A program made the translations under genes and the position numbers. Positions 50,857 to 60,550 of a stretch of 64,000 nt of DNA are shown here, piece by piece. The number at the start of each line of letters is the position of its first letter. Position 1 is the stretch's first letter. Source of the DNA: Pontibacter litorisediminis (lineage in GTDB: Bacteria > Bacteroidota > Bacteroidia > Cytophagales > Hymenobacteraceae). Location of the stretch: positions 229,313-293,312 of the forward strand of contig NZ_JARDUA010000006.1 in assembly GCF_029360645.1 (NCBI RefSeq), in the 5' to 3' direction. The notes under the pieces are model-generated. The model did not search any database. It saw only the letters and a list, made by a program, of their open reading frames with translations, and was not told where the DNA came from.

Positions 50857-51158
50857 GGCTGCAAGAGCAGTAGCAAGCTTATTCTCATTAAGTGCTATAG
50901 TCTGCTATACGAACTGTTTAATATTGGATTATAGGTATTTACGCTTGTACGGGGAGCTGCCTTAAATGATATGTAAATTTTAGTTATCGCAGAATTAGTT
51001 GCACACGTTTACTGGCTAAAGAAATTGGTGTGTTGACATTGATTTTTGGTTTGCTGGTATCGATTTATTATAAAATTGTATTATTAAGATAGAAGAGCAT
51101 GGCTAGAAGTACGTAGAACTAAGCTGTAACAGTTTGTTCAACAGCTAAAAACGTGCTT
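50857..51158. other. AT-rich upstream region of the SusC locus
   Basis: About 300 bases with low GC and no gene. It contains TTGACA-N-rich and TTTG stretches but no exact TTTG-N19-21-TAnnTTTG pair, so the SusC promoter is not assigned. Confidence 0.5.
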
Positions 51159-54100
51159 ATGAAAAAGGTTCTACTACTTAGTCTGATGCTGGCGTTGCTT
51201 TTGCCCCTGTCAGGCTATTCTCAAGGAGCCAGAACGGTGACGGGCCAGGTAACCGACCAGGAGTCCGGGCAACCCTTACCAGGTGTGGCGGTAATTGTAC
51301 AAGGAACAACTGTTGGTACCACAACGGGTGCCGGTGGGGAGTACACGATCAACGTTCCTGCCAATTCCAATACGCTGGTGTTCCGCTTCCTTGGGTATTC
51401 CGACGTGGTAAGGCAAATAGGGAACGCCGCCACCATTGATGTAGCCATGGGCATAAATGCAGAGCAGCTACAGGAGGTGGTGGTAACAGCCCTTGGCAGG
51501 GAGGAAGAGGAGAGAACGTTAGGCTATGCCACACAGCAGGTAGGCTCGGAGCAGCTCACGCAAGGCCGTGAGCGCAGCGTGGCCAACGCGCTGCAAGGCA
51601 AGGTAGCCGGCGTAAACATCCAGAGCCAGGGCGGTGGCCCAGGCGCCTCTACCCGTGTGGTAATACGGGGAGCCAAGTCAATCTCGCAAAGCAACCAGGC
51701 GCTGTTTGTGATAGACGGCATACCTGTGGATAACAGCAGCAGCGGCACCGGGGATGACCTGAATGCCGGTGTGGACGTAGGTAACAGGGCCAACGACATC
51801 AACCCCGATGACATCGAGTCTATCAACATCCTGAAGGGACCCGCAGCGGCAGCGCTATACGGTGCCCGTGCTGCCAACGGTGTGATCATGATCACCACGA
51901 AATCAGGCAGGGGTGCTACTAAGAAGGCGGAAATCACTTACCTGTCCTCTTATACCGTGGAGGATATTCTGCGCTACCCTGAGCTGCAAAACCGCTACGG
52001 GCAGGGCTTCTTTGGGGCGCCGGACCCGAAAGAAAACACCAGTTGGGGCCCTATATTTACTGGTGAGCTTCGCCCTTGGGGGCAAGTTATTGACAACCAG
52101 CAGCGCGTGAAGCCCTATGTGGCGCTGGAGGACAACATCAAGGAGTTCTTCAACTATGGCTATAACTGGACGAACACGGTTTCGCTGTCCGGGGCTGCCG
52201 AGAACGCCACCTACTACGCGTCCTACTCCAATACACAGCAGGAGGGCGTGGTGCCGACCACGGAGTATAGCCGCCATTCTCTTGCGCTGAAGGGCTCTAC
52301 AAAGCTGCTCAATAAGTTTAACTCCTCGGTATCCATGACCTATACCAAGTCGGGTGGCGACTTTGCCTTAACCGGCCAGGGTAACTCAGTATTTAACCAG
52401 ATCATCCAGACGCCGCGCGACATTCCTGTGCGTGAGCTGGAAGACCTGGATAGCCCCTTTAACGATGAGGCAGGTTTCTACTCGCCATACACCATTAACC
52501 CCTACTGGTCTTTAAGGAATCAGACTTATGAGAATGAGGTGGACCGCCTGTTCGGCAACATCACCCTGGGGTATGACATCATGGAGGGCCTTAACGTCAC
52601 CTACCGAATCGGCACAGACTTTTATACCGACCGCCGCAAACAGTTCATGGCCATTCGGGATGTGGAGGGGCAAAATGCTTCCAACAACGACAATGGCATG
52701 TATGCGGAGCGGCAGATCTACTACAGAGAGGTTAACTCAGACCTTATTGTAAGCTATAACAGGGACCTGTCCGAAAACCTGACGCTGGATGTGCTGATAG
52801 GCAACAACATCAACCAGCGGGAGAACGACGACCTGACGGCCATCGCCGATGCCTTGGCCAACAATGAGTTCAGGTCGTTGAGCAACATCATCGGTACGCC
52901 GCTCACCACCAGTTTCCGGGACAAGAGAAGGCTTGTTGGTGTCTATGGCTCTGCAAAGGTGGGCTACCGTAACTTCCTTTGGCTGGAGGTGACAGGCCGT
53001 AACGACTGGTCCTCTACGCTGCCTATAGACGACAACAGCTTCTTTTATCCGTCCGTGAACCTGGCCTTTGATGCAGCAGAAGCCTTTGGGCTGGCCGAGA
53101 CTACCCCTATCAGCTTCGCCAAGTTCAGGGCCAATTATGCCAACGTAGGTAACGATGCGCTGCCCTACAGCACACGTTCTGTGTTTGTATCAGGCAACAT
53201 CAGCGATGGCTTCGCAGGCACTGATCTTAATTTTCCCTTTGCCGGGCTGCCTGGTTTTGAGGTAAGCAACGTCATCGGCAACGCGAACCTGCAGCCGGAG
53301 AATACAAGCTCCTGGGAGGTAGGGGCCGACATGCGCTTCTTTGGAGAGCGCATGCGAGTGGATGCTGCCTACTACAACTCCAAATCGACAGACCAGATCA
53401 TCAACGTGCCGCTTTCCTACGCCACGGGCTTCGGCTCTGCCTTCCTGAACGCAGCCACGATCAGGAACGAGGGCATCGAGTTGCTTGTCGGCGGTATTCC
53501 GATCGAGACCAATGACTTTAGCTGGGACATCAGCGTGAACTTCACTAAAAATGAGAACACGGTTGAGGACGTAGCTGGGGAAAATGAAATCTCGCTTGGT
53601 GGCTTGGCATCGGCTGCGCTGGTCATCTCTGAGGGCAGGCCATATGGCACGTTCCTGGCGGAGGACTACCTGCGCGACCCACAGGGCCGTATCGTGGTGA
53701 ACGCATCGACCGGGCGCCCACGCCTGTCTACAGAGCAGACCTACCAGGGCAGCATTCAGCCAGACTGGCAGGGCGGCCTGGTAAACACGTTCCGGTACAA
53801 GGGCCTGAGGCTATCAGTAGTTTTCGATACCCGCCAGGGGGGCAAGATCTACTCCAGAACCAGAGGCACGCAACGCTTTGCTGGTACCGCCCCGGAAACG
53901 CTCTTTAACGACCGTCAGCCCTATATCATACCTAACTCTGTAGTACAGGTAGGCACCAGCGATGAGTATGTAGAGAACACTACGCCTCTCACCAACACCA
54001 ACCTGTACGAATACTGGGGTAACCTACCCGAGGGCACCAATATTATTGATGCCTCCTTCACCAAGCTCAGAGAGGTGAGCCTATCTTACAGTTTACCGGA

Positions 54101-54299
54101 GTCTATCGTGGACAAGACCTTCTTCGGAAACATTGAGGTTGGCTTCTCTGGCCGTAACCTGGTGCTGTGGACTCCGGATGAGAACACTTACATTGATCCG
54201 GAGGTGAACAGCTTTGGTAACGGTAACCTACAGGGCTATGAGTTCAGCAGTTACCCCAGCACCCGCTCCTGGGGTGCCAACATCAGAGTTACTTTCTAA
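51159..54299 (+). CDS. SusC/RagA-family TonB-dependent outer-membrane transporter
   Basis: A 1046-residue outer-membrane transporter, the SusC partner of a SusCD pair. Signal peptide, a carboxypeptidase-D regulatory-like domain (about 24-105, VTGQVTDQESGQPLPGVAVIVQGTTVGTTT), TonB box region (EVVVTALG), plug domain (SVANALQGKVAGVNIQSQGG...IDGIPVD...NPDDIESINILKGPAAAALYGARAANGVIMITTKSG), and a 22-strand barrel ending in an aromatic strand (WGANIRVTF). Substrate is unknown. I use ATG 51159 because the GTG at 51153 only adds two residues. Confidence 0.96.
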   Translation: MKKVLLLSLMLALLLPLSGYSQGARTVTGQVTDQESGQPLPGVAVIVQGTTVGTTTGAGGEYTINVPANSNTLVFRFLGYSDVVRQIGNAATIDVAMGINAEQLQEVVVTALGREEEERTLGYATQQVGSEQLTQGRERSVANALQGKVAGVNIQSQGGGPGASTRVVIRGAKSISQSNQALFVIDGIPVDNSSSGTGDDLNAGVDVGNRANDINPDDIESINILKGPAAAALYGARAANGVIMITTKSGRGATKKAEITYLSSYTVEDILRYPELQNRYGQGFFGAPDPKENTSWGPIFTGELRPWGQVIDNQQRVKPYVALEDNIKEFFNYGYNWTNTVSLSGAAENATYYASYSNTQQEGVVPTTEYSRHSLALKGSTKLLNKFNSSVSMTYTKSGGDFALTGQGNSVFNQIIQTPRDIPVRELEDLDSPFNDEAGFYSPYTINPYWSLRNQTYENEVDRLFGNITLGYDIMEGLNVTYRIGTDFYTDRRKQFMAIRDVEGQNASNNDNGMYAERQIYYREVNSDLIVSYNRDLSENLTLDVLIGNNINQRENDDLTAIADALANNEFRSLSNIIGTPLTTSFRDKRRLVGVYGSAKVGYRNFLWLEVTGRNDWSSTLPIDDNSFFYPSVNLAFDAAEAFGLAETTPISFAKFRANYANVGNDALPYSTRSVFVSGNISDGFAGTDLNFPFAGLPGFEVSNVIGNANLQPENTSSWEVGADMRFFGERMRVDAAYYNSKSTDQIINVPLSYATGFGSAFLNAATIRNEGIELLVGGIPIETNDFSWDISVNFTKNENTVEDVAGENEISLGGLASAALVISEGRPYGTFLAEDYLRDPQGRIVVNASTGRPRLSTEQTYQGSIQPDWQGGLVNTFRYKGLRLSVVFDTRQGGKIYSRTRGTQRFAGTAPETLFNDRQPYIIPNSVVQVGTSDEYVENTTPLTNTNLYEYWGNLPEGTNIIDASFTKLREVSLSYSLPESIVDKTFFGNIEVGFSGRNLVLWTPDENTYIDPEVNSFGNGNLQGYEFSSYPSTRSWGANIRVTF

Positions 54300-54320
54300 C
54301 ATACCGAAGCCGAGACAATC

Positions 54321-55799
54321 ATGAAAAAGCAACATATAAGAGTGCTGGCTGTACTATTTGCCTTTCTTGGCTTTACAGCTTGCGACGACTACCTTGATAT
54401 AAACGTGGACCCCAACAACCCGCCAACCTCGACGCCAGCCCTCACGCTGCCGGCGGCGCAGGGCGAGCTGGCCTATGTGCTGGGCAACCAGTTTCAGTTC
54501 CTGGGCAACTTCTTTGCCCAGCACTGGACCCAGGCCGGTGCCGCCAACCAGTACTGTGATTTAGAGCTGTATCAGATCACCTCTTCCGACTACGACGCAC
54601 GCGTGTGGGGCGAGCTGTATGCTGGCGCCCTGGAGGACTTCAGGTTTGTGAGCGAACAGGCCAGAGAGGACGAAAACCAGAACGTAGCAGCGATCGGGCG
54701 CATTATGGAAGTATACACTGCCCAGATTATTACCGATGCCTGGGGCGATGTGCCCTACACCAGTGCGCTGGCAGGCCTGGAGAACCAAAACCCGGAGTAC
54801 CAGGCGCAGCAGGAGATCTATGACCTGCTGGTTGTGCAGCTGGATTCCGCTTTGATGCTGATTGATGAAGGAACCTCATCTGAACTGGGAACCTCAGACC
54901 TGGTGTATGGAGGGGACATGGGGCTATGGCGCCGGTTTGCCAACACGCTTAAGCTGAGAATATACCTGCGTCAGGCGTACGTAAGGCCAGATGTGGCCCA
55001 AAGCGGCATACAGGCCATGTATGCTAGTGGAGCGGAGTTCCTGCAGCGCGGAGAAACGGGCGATGTGGAGTTCGTCAACCAGACACAAAACCGTAACCCT
55101 TTCTACCAGACACAGGTGGTTTTCAGGGGTGGTGTTGACGTGGTAGCCAGTAACACCTCCTTAAATTACCTGCAGGACACGAATGACCCACGCCTTAACG
55201 AGTTCTATGCACCGGCAGAAACAGGGGCGGGCGCTGGCAACTTCATAGGGGTGGACCAGGGTGTGGAGTGTACCCCGGAAAGAACCGGAGACCAGTCAAA
55301 CACAGTGTCTAAGCCGGGGCCTGCCGTGGCAAGCCCTACAACAGCTGTTCCTTTCATCACGGCGGCCGAGAGTTTCTTTTTGCAGGCAGAAGCCGTAGCC
55401 CGGGGCTGGACAGGCGGCGCTGGCGGAGATGCCAGCGAGCTGTATGCAGAGGGTATCAGAGCCTCCTTCGATTACCTGGGAGAGGATGTGGCGCTGGTGG
55501 ACCAGCTTTTGGAGCAGCCGGAAGTGGCTTACCCTGTTGGCGCAGACGTGGAGACGCAAGTAGAGCAGATTATCACCCAAAAGTGGGTATCCTTTAACGG
55601 GGTGCAGGGCTTTGAGTCCTGGACAGAGGTTAGAAGAACCGGTTACCCAAGCTTTATAGAGCCTTCAGCGGCGTCTACCCTTGGTGCAGATCTGATACCG
55701 AAGCGCCTGGTGTACCCAAACACAGAGGCCATCAGAAACCAGAATTACCCTGGGCTGATAGAGATAAACGTGCCGGTTTGGTGGGATGTGAAGGACTAA
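54321..55799 (+). CDS. SusD/RagB-family nutrient-binding lipoprotein
   Basis: A 492-residue outer-membrane lipoprotein (Cys21 in TACDDYLDIN). It is of the SusD-like type with helical TPR-like repeats, and its AGAANQYC, AIGRIMEVYTAQIITDAWGDVPYTSALAG, AESFFLQAEAVARGW and QKWVSFNGVQGFESWTEVRRTGYP stretches match that family. It covers the SusC channel and binds substrate. It follows SusC by 21 bases. Substrate unknown. Confidence 0.94.
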   Translation: MKKQHIRVLAVLFAFLGFTACDDYLDINVDPNNPPTSTPALTLPAAQGELAYVLGNQFQFLGNFFAQHWTQAGAANQYCDLELYQITSSDYDARVWGELYAGALEDFRFVSEQAREDENQNVAAIGRIMEVYTAQIITDAWGDVPYTSALAGLENQNPEYQAQQEIYDLLVVQLDSALMLIDEGTSSELGTSDLVYGGDMGLWRRFANTLKLRIYLRQAYVRPDVAQSGIQAMYASGAEFLQRGETGDVEFVNQTQNRNPFYQTQVVFRGGVDVVASNTSLNYLQDTNDPRLNEFYAPAETGAGAGNFIGVDQGVECTPERTGDQSNTVSKPGPAVASPTTAVPFITAAESFFLQAEAVARGWTGGAGGDASELYAEGIRASFDYLGEDVALVDQLLEQPEVAYPVGADVETQVEQIITQKWVSFNGVQGFESWTEVRRTGYPSFIEPSAASTLGADLIPKRLVYPNTEAIRNQNYPGLIEINVPVWWDVKD

Positions 55800-55823
55800 T
55801 GTAGAACATAAAATTCTGAAAAG

Positions 55824-56468
55824 ATGAGAACTATAAATAAAACCTTCACGGCAGTCGTGCTCTTTGCGACAATACTTCTTTTGGCTGGCTGTGAGAAAGA
55901 CGACGAAACGGCGAACGTTTCGTTCGTGACAACCTATCCTACGGTGGCCCTTATCGGAGACCAATGGGAAGTGGTACAGGTAGGGGAAAGCTTTACAGAC
56001 CCGGGGATAGAGGCCTTTGAGGGTGAGACAGCTATAGAGTACACCACTTCCGGTACCGTTGATACCAGCGTGCCTGGTGTTTATGTGCTTACCTACACGG
56101 CCGTTAATCAGGACGGATTCTCTGCCTCGGCCACAAGGTACGTGGGCGTGATCACCCCGGAGGCAGCCGCCATAGATCTAAGCGGGCAGTATCAACGCAA
56201 CGCTGGTGCTTTAGGGGTGTCTACAGTGACCCGGATAGAGCCTGGGCTGTACGAGACGGATAACATCGGAGGGGTGGCTGATCCTGGGCCATCCACCACC
56301 GTAAGGTTCTACCACTACGATGTAAACTCGCTGGAAGTACCACTCCAGAGCGTACAGGGCACCACCTTCGCGGCAACCGATGCCACCGTTGTGCCTGGTG
56401 TGAGTTACAGCTGGATTGTCATTAACCCCGGTTACGGTGCAGCCCTGCGCACTTTTGTTAAATTATAA
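55824..56468 (+). CDS. Ig-like (DUF5011-type) surface lipoprotein
   Basis: A 214-residue lipoprotein (Cys23 in LLLAGC). A DUF5011-type Ig-like domain spans about 35-115 (GESFTDPGIEAFEGETAIEYTTSGTVDTSVPGVYVLTYTAVNQDGFSASATRYVGV). The C-terminal half (residues 125-214) is a separate beta-rich domain. It sits directly downstream of SusD, so it is probably an accessory surface protein in substrate capture. Ligand unknown. Confidence 0.82.
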   Translation: MRTINKTFTAVVLFATILLLAGCEKDDETANVSFVTTYPTVALIGDQWEVVQVGESFTDPGIEAFEGETAIEYTTSGTVDTSVPGVYVLTYTAVNQDGFSASATRYVGVITPEAAAIDLSGQYQRNAGALGVSTVTRIEPGLYETDNIGGVADPGPSTTVRFYHYDVNSLEVPLQSVQGTTFAATDATVVPGVSYSWIVINPGYGAALRTFVKL

Positions 56469-56474
56469 AACGGT

Positions 56475-56993
56475 ATGGATATGAAACTAAAGTATACTTT
56501 ATTCCTGGCCCTGTTCCTGTCTCTGGGATTTTTTACATCCTGTGATGATGACGATGAAGATGACATAGATTTCACGGCCACCTACCCTATTTCCGGTACC
56601 TGGTCGGTAACCTATAGCATAGAGACCGCTCCCGGACAGTTTGAGCCGCTGGCAGAGCACTCTGAGTTGCTGATCTACAACACAGCGGCCAACGTGCCAA
56701 CAGAAGTATGGGTGGACGATGAGGGCAATTTCTGGGACTTCAAGGTCAAAACCCCTATCAACATTGCCAACCTGACCTTTGGCGGTGAGAGCTTGGAGAA
56801 CATGTCCTATAACTCACAGGTTACGATCACCGATGGGCAGGTATTCCTGAATGCGGTGGAGGTGAACAGCATCATGCGTGACAGCATTTACTTCAGGGTG
56901 TCGTTTAGTGATGACGAAGATGCGGAGGGCAACCCTGATCCCTTTGGCACCATCTACCACGTCTATGGCCACCGCAGTACCGGGTTTGAGTAA
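56475..56993 (+). CDS. lipid-binding/BT-type lipoprotein (PF12888-like)
   Basis: A 172-residue lipoprotein (Cys23 if the first Met is used, Cys21 from the internal Met at 56481) with a very acidic linker (CDDDDEDDID) before a beta-rich lipocalin-like domain (GTWSVTYSIET..., YNTAANVPTEVWVDDEGNFWDFKVKTPI). Such proteins are common next to SusCD pairs. It starts 6 bases after the preceding stop. A terminator follows. Confidence 0.78.
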   Translation: MDMKLKYTLFLALFLSLGFFTSCDDDDEDDIDFTATYPISGTWSVTYSIETAPGQFEPLAEHSELLIYNTAANVPTEVWVDDEGNFWDFKVKTPINIANLTFGGESLENMSYNSQVTITDGQVFLNAVEVNSIMRDSIYFRVSFSDDEDAEGNPDPFGTIYHVYGHRSTGFE

Positions 56994-57012
56994 GAGTTAG
57001 TACAGTTGGTAT

Positions 57013-57053
57013 CAGGAAAGGCAGACTCGAGGAGGTCTGCCTTTCTTGTTGCC
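57013..57053 (+). terminator. terminator after the SusCD locus
   Basis: GAAAGGCAGAC pairs with GTCTGCCTTTC around TCGAGGAG, followed by TTGTT. It ends the four-gene SusCD operon. Confidence 0.85.
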
Positions 57054-57112
57054 CTGTAAGCTTACCTCGAACCGGCCGTTTCCTCTATACTTCCCACAAA
57101 CCTGACCTGTAT

Positions 57113-59497
57113 ATGCGGCTGCTTGCCTTCCGGCTTACCGTAGCTATCCTGGTGCTCTGCGAGCCTTTGCTACAGCACGCCTCTGTGTTTGCTCAAGCGG
57201 GCAGCATTGCCGTGCGCGGCACCGTGCGTGATTCACAGACTGGAGAAGCCGTGCCTGGAGCCGCCGTCGTGGCTGAAGGAAGCCAGGCGGGTACCACCAC
57301 AGATGAGAAAGGTTACTTCGAGCTATCTCTACCAGCCGGCAGCCGCACCCTTCTCATCTCATACCTGGGTTACGAGCGGGCCGTGGTTCGCTTGAGCGGC
57401 GGCAACACGACCTTGAATGTACCGTTGGTGCGGTCGTCGGTGCAGCTGTCGGAGGTAGGGGTGGTGGGGCAGAAGCCGGTGCACGATAACATCCGGAGCG
57501 TGCAGGGCGGTATCACGAGCCTCAGCATCAATACTATTAAGTCGGTGCCGCCCTTTCTGGGGGAGGTGGATGTGGTGAAAAGTATAAAACTGCTGCCGGG
57601 CGTGAGCTCGGTAGGCGAGGCGGCGACGGGCTTTAATGTGCGCGGCGGGAGCGTAGACCAGAACCTGATCCTTCTGGACGGCGCGCCGCTGTTTAACAGC
57701 GCCCATTTGTTCGGCTTCTTCTCGGTGTTCAACCCCGATGCTGTGGAGGACGTGACGCTGTACCGAGGCGGTGTGCCGGCGCAGTACGGTGGGCGCATCT
57801 CGTCGGTGTTGGATGTGAGGCAGCGGGAGGGTGATAGGGAAGCATTTGCGCTCAACGGCGGCATAGGGCTTGTGTCAGCCAGGCTGGCGGTGGAGGGCCC
57901 CATCATCAAAAGCAAAACCTCTTTTCTGGTGGCCGGCCGCAGCTCCTACTCCGACTGGCTGCTGCGCAAAATGCCCAACGCGAGCATCCGCAACAGCCAA
58001 GCGACTTTTTACGATGCTTCTGCCAAGATTAGCCACACGTTCAACGATCGCAACAAGCTCGCCATCTCCGGCTACCGCAGCTTCGATGAGTTCGGCTTCT
58101 CCGGCGACACACTCTACAATTGGTCTACCAATGCGGCCACGGCCACCTACACGCGCCGCTTCAGCCCTGGCTTTTCGATGAGCATGAGCGGAGTGTACAC
58201 AGATTATACTTTTAAGGTGACATCGGAGCAACGCGTGAATGCCTCAGAGTACAGCAACGGCATCGAACTGAAAAGTGTACAGGCGGACTTTACCCTGGCT
58301 ACGGGTAAGCACACCATCCACTTCGGCGCGGCAGCCCTGGATTTTGCATTTGAACAGGGCAGGCTAGAGCCAACCTCTCCTGAATCGCAGGTGCTGCCGG
58401 TGCAGCTGCAGCCGGAGCAGGCGCTGGAGAGCGCTCTGTACTGGAACGATGAGGTGCGGATCTCGCCCAAGCTTTCCGTCATGTATGGCCTGCGTTACTC
58501 GTATTACGCCAACTACGGGGCCGGGCAAGTATACCGCTATCAGCCTGGCGTGCCTAAGCAGGAGCGCACTATTACAGATACCTTGCGCTACGGCAGCGGG
58601 GAAGTGATCGAAAGTTACCACGGCGCCGAGCCACGTTTCTCGGTGAACTATACTTTGGATGCGCGCAGTGCTATCAAACTCGGCTATAACCGCCACCGCC
58701 AGTACCTCCACCTCATCTCCAACACCACTACCATCTCGCCCACCGACATCTGGAAAAGCAGCAACACCCACATAAAGCCGCAGATCGGGGACCAGGTGAG
58801 CCTGGGCTATTTCCGCAACTTCAGGAAGAACACCATAGAGGCCTCGGTGGAGGGATACTACAAGCGGATTGAAAACATACTGGATTATAAGAACGGGGCC
58901 AACTTATACTTGAACAGAACGCTGGAGGCAGATTTGCTGGCCGGTGAAGGCAGGGCCTATGGCGTGGAGGCAAGCATCAGCAAGGTGAGCGGGCGCCTGA
59001 CGGGTTGGCTCAATTATACTTACGCCCGCACCGAGATTGCCATACAGGGCGCTACGGAGGAAGAAACCGTGAACAAAGGCGAGTATTACCCGGCTAGCTA
59101 CGACAAGCCCCATACGTTGAACCTGGCGGGCAGCTACGAAGTGGGCAAGCGCTGGCTATTGGCAGCTACCTTTACCTACAGCACCGGCCGCCCCATCACC
59201 GCGCCGCTCGCGCATTACGTGATAGGCGATTTCATCGTGCCCCACTTTGGCGAGCGTAACCAGCAGCGCATCCCCGACTACCACCGGCTCGACCTGTCGC
59301 TGTCGCTGCTGCCGGACAAGGCCAGGAGCAAGCGCTGGGAGGGCACCTGGAACCTCTCGCTCTACAACGTGTACGGGCGCAAAAACCCATACTCAGTTTT
59401 CTTCCGGCAAGTATACGGCTCCCCGCCCAGAGCTTACCGGCTGGCGGTGGTGGGGGTGCCGCTGCCTTCCATTTCTTATGATTTCAAGTTCAGGTAA
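57113..59497 (+). CDS. TonB-dependent receptor with CarboxypepD regulatory-like domain
   Basis: A 794-residue outer-membrane receptor. Signal peptide (LAFRLTVAILVLCEPLLQHASVFAQ), carboxypeptidase regulatory-like domain (about 33-115, VRGTVRDSQTGEAVPGAAVVAEGSQAGTTT), plug domain (VKSIKLLPGVSSVGEAATGFNVRGGSVDQNLILLDGAPLFNSAHLFGFFSVFNPDAVEDVTLYRGGVPAQYGGRISSVLDV), then a barrel with C-terminal aromatic strands. It is shorter than SusC and lacks a SusD partner; instead the DUF4249 gene follows, a common Bacteroidota pair of unknown substrate. Confidence 0.93.
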   Translation: MRLLAFRLTVAILVLCEPLLQHASVFAQAGSIAVRGTVRDSQTGEAVPGAAVVAEGSQAGTTTDEKGYFELSLPAGSRTLLISYLGYERAVVRLSGGNTTLNVPLVRSSVQLSEVGVVGQKPVHDNIRSVQGGITSLSINTIKSVPPFLGEVDVVKSIKLLPGVSSVGEAATGFNVRGGSVDQNLILLDGAPLFNSAHLFGFFSVFNPDAVEDVTLYRGGVPAQYGGRISSVLDVRQREGDREAFALNGGIGLVSARLAVEGPIIKSKTSFLVAGRSSYSDWLLRKMPNASIRNSQATFYDASAKISHTFNDRNKLAISGYRSFDEFGFSGDTLYNWSTNAATATYTRRFSPGFSMSMSGVYTDYTFKVTSEQRVNASEYSNGIELKSVQADFTLATGKHTIHFGAAALDFAFEQGRLEPTSPESQVLPVQLQPEQALESALYWNDEVRISPKLSVMYGLRYSYYANYGAGQVYRYQPGVPKQERTITDTLRYGSGEVIESYHGAEPRFSVNYTLDARSAIKLGYNRHRQYLHLISNTTTISPTDIWKSSNTHIKPQIGDQVSLGYFRNFRKNTIEASVEGYYKRIENILDYKNGANLYLNRTLEADLLAGEGRAYGVEASISKVSGRLTGWLNYTYARTEIAIQGATEEETVNKGEYYPASYDKPHTLNLAGSYEVGKRWLLAATFTYSTGRPITAPLAHYVIGDFIVPHFGERNQQRIPDYHRLDLSLSLLPDKARSKRWEGTWNLSLYNVYGRKNPYSVFFRQVYGSPPRAYRLAVVGVPLPSISYDFKFR

Positions 59498-59503
59498 GGC
59501 GTC

Positions 59504-60550
59504 ATGAAAAAAGCAGTCATCTTAAGTATCATCTTGCTGCTGGTGGGCAGCTGCATAGACCCGCTGGATCTGGAGATAGACGATGAGGCGGAGCAGCTGG
59601 TGGTGGACGGCATGATCACGAACGAGCCGGGACCATACAGCGTGCGCCTAAGCCGGAGCAAGCCCTACAACAGCTACGCCGACAGCTGGGACGCTGTGGA
59701 AACCGGGGCCACCCTTATACTTTCTGATGACCAGGGGAATGAGGAAACGCTTATCGAAACTGCGCCAGGCTTTTACCAAACCAGCGAAGGGGGCCTGCAA
59801 GGGCAGTTAGGGACTACGTATACCTTGAGCATCCGCACTAAAAGCGGGCAAAGCTATACCTCTGCCCCCGAAACGCTTCGGCCCGTGCCACCCATCGACA
59901 GTTTATACTTTGAGGTGCGTCCGCAGCAGATTTTAAATGAAGCCGATGTGGAAGAAACGGTCTACGTAGTGGATGTACTGCTTGATGCTAAGGACCCGGC
60001 AACGGAAAAGAACTATTACCTATGGCAGTGGCAGAGCACCTTTCAGGTAAATACCCAGCCTTGGGATTATACCGAAAAAATAAGAGGCGTGCGGGTGCCA
60101 AGGCCCAAAGATTGCTGCGAGGTATGTTGGGTAACCAGCCCCACCAACAGTGTAAACGTGCAGGAGGATAGGCTGCTGAACGGTGGCCTCCTGAGCCGGC
60201 AAGTCGTAACCCAAATTCCGGTGACAGAACAGGCCTTCGGCACCAAATACCACCTCGAGGTAAAGCAACTCTCTCTTTCGGAGGCCGCTTATGATTATTG
60301 GCGCATCCTAAAGGCACAGATCGAGAACGGCGGAGGTATACAGGACCCACCTCCGGCCACCATCATCGGCAACATCACCAACACGGCCACCGGTGAGCGG
60401 GCGCTGGGCTTTTTCGGAGCTTCGGCGGTAACCCGGCGCAGCTTAGTTATCCGGCGGGAGGAGCTAGGCGTGAACGTCGGGCCCTACGTTTTTCCGGATG
60501 ATTGCCGGGTGATTACCAACAGCACCACCGAGCGGCCGGTGTTCTGGTAG
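59504..60550 (+). CDS. DUF4249 outer-membrane lipoprotein
   Basis: A 348-residue lipoprotein (Cys17 in VGSCIDP). The start EIDDEAEQLVVDGMITNEPGPYSVRLSRSKPYNS and later RPVPPIDSLYFE are family-typical. It starts 6 bases after the TonB receptor. DUF4249 genes are nearly always adjacent to TonB receptors of this class, so the two probably form one uptake system, perhaps for a metal-chelate or peptide; this is inferred from family position. Confidence 0.88.
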   Translation: MKKAVILSIILLLVGSCIDPLDLEIDDEAEQLVVDGMITNEPGPYSVRLSRSKPYNSYADSWDAVETGATLILSDDQGNEETLIETAPGFYQTSEGGLQGQLGTTYTLSIRTKSGQSYTSAPETLRPVPPIDSLYFEVRPQQILNEADVEETVYVVDVLLDAKDPATEKNYYLWQWQSTFQVNTQPWDYTEKIRGVRVPRPKDCCEVCWVTSPTNSVNVQEDRLLNGGLLSRQVVTQIPVTEQAFGTKYHLEVKQLSLSEAAYDYWRILKAQIENGGGIQDPPPATIIGNITNTATGERALGFFGASAVTRRSLVIRREELGVNVGPYVFPDDCRVITNSTTERPVFW

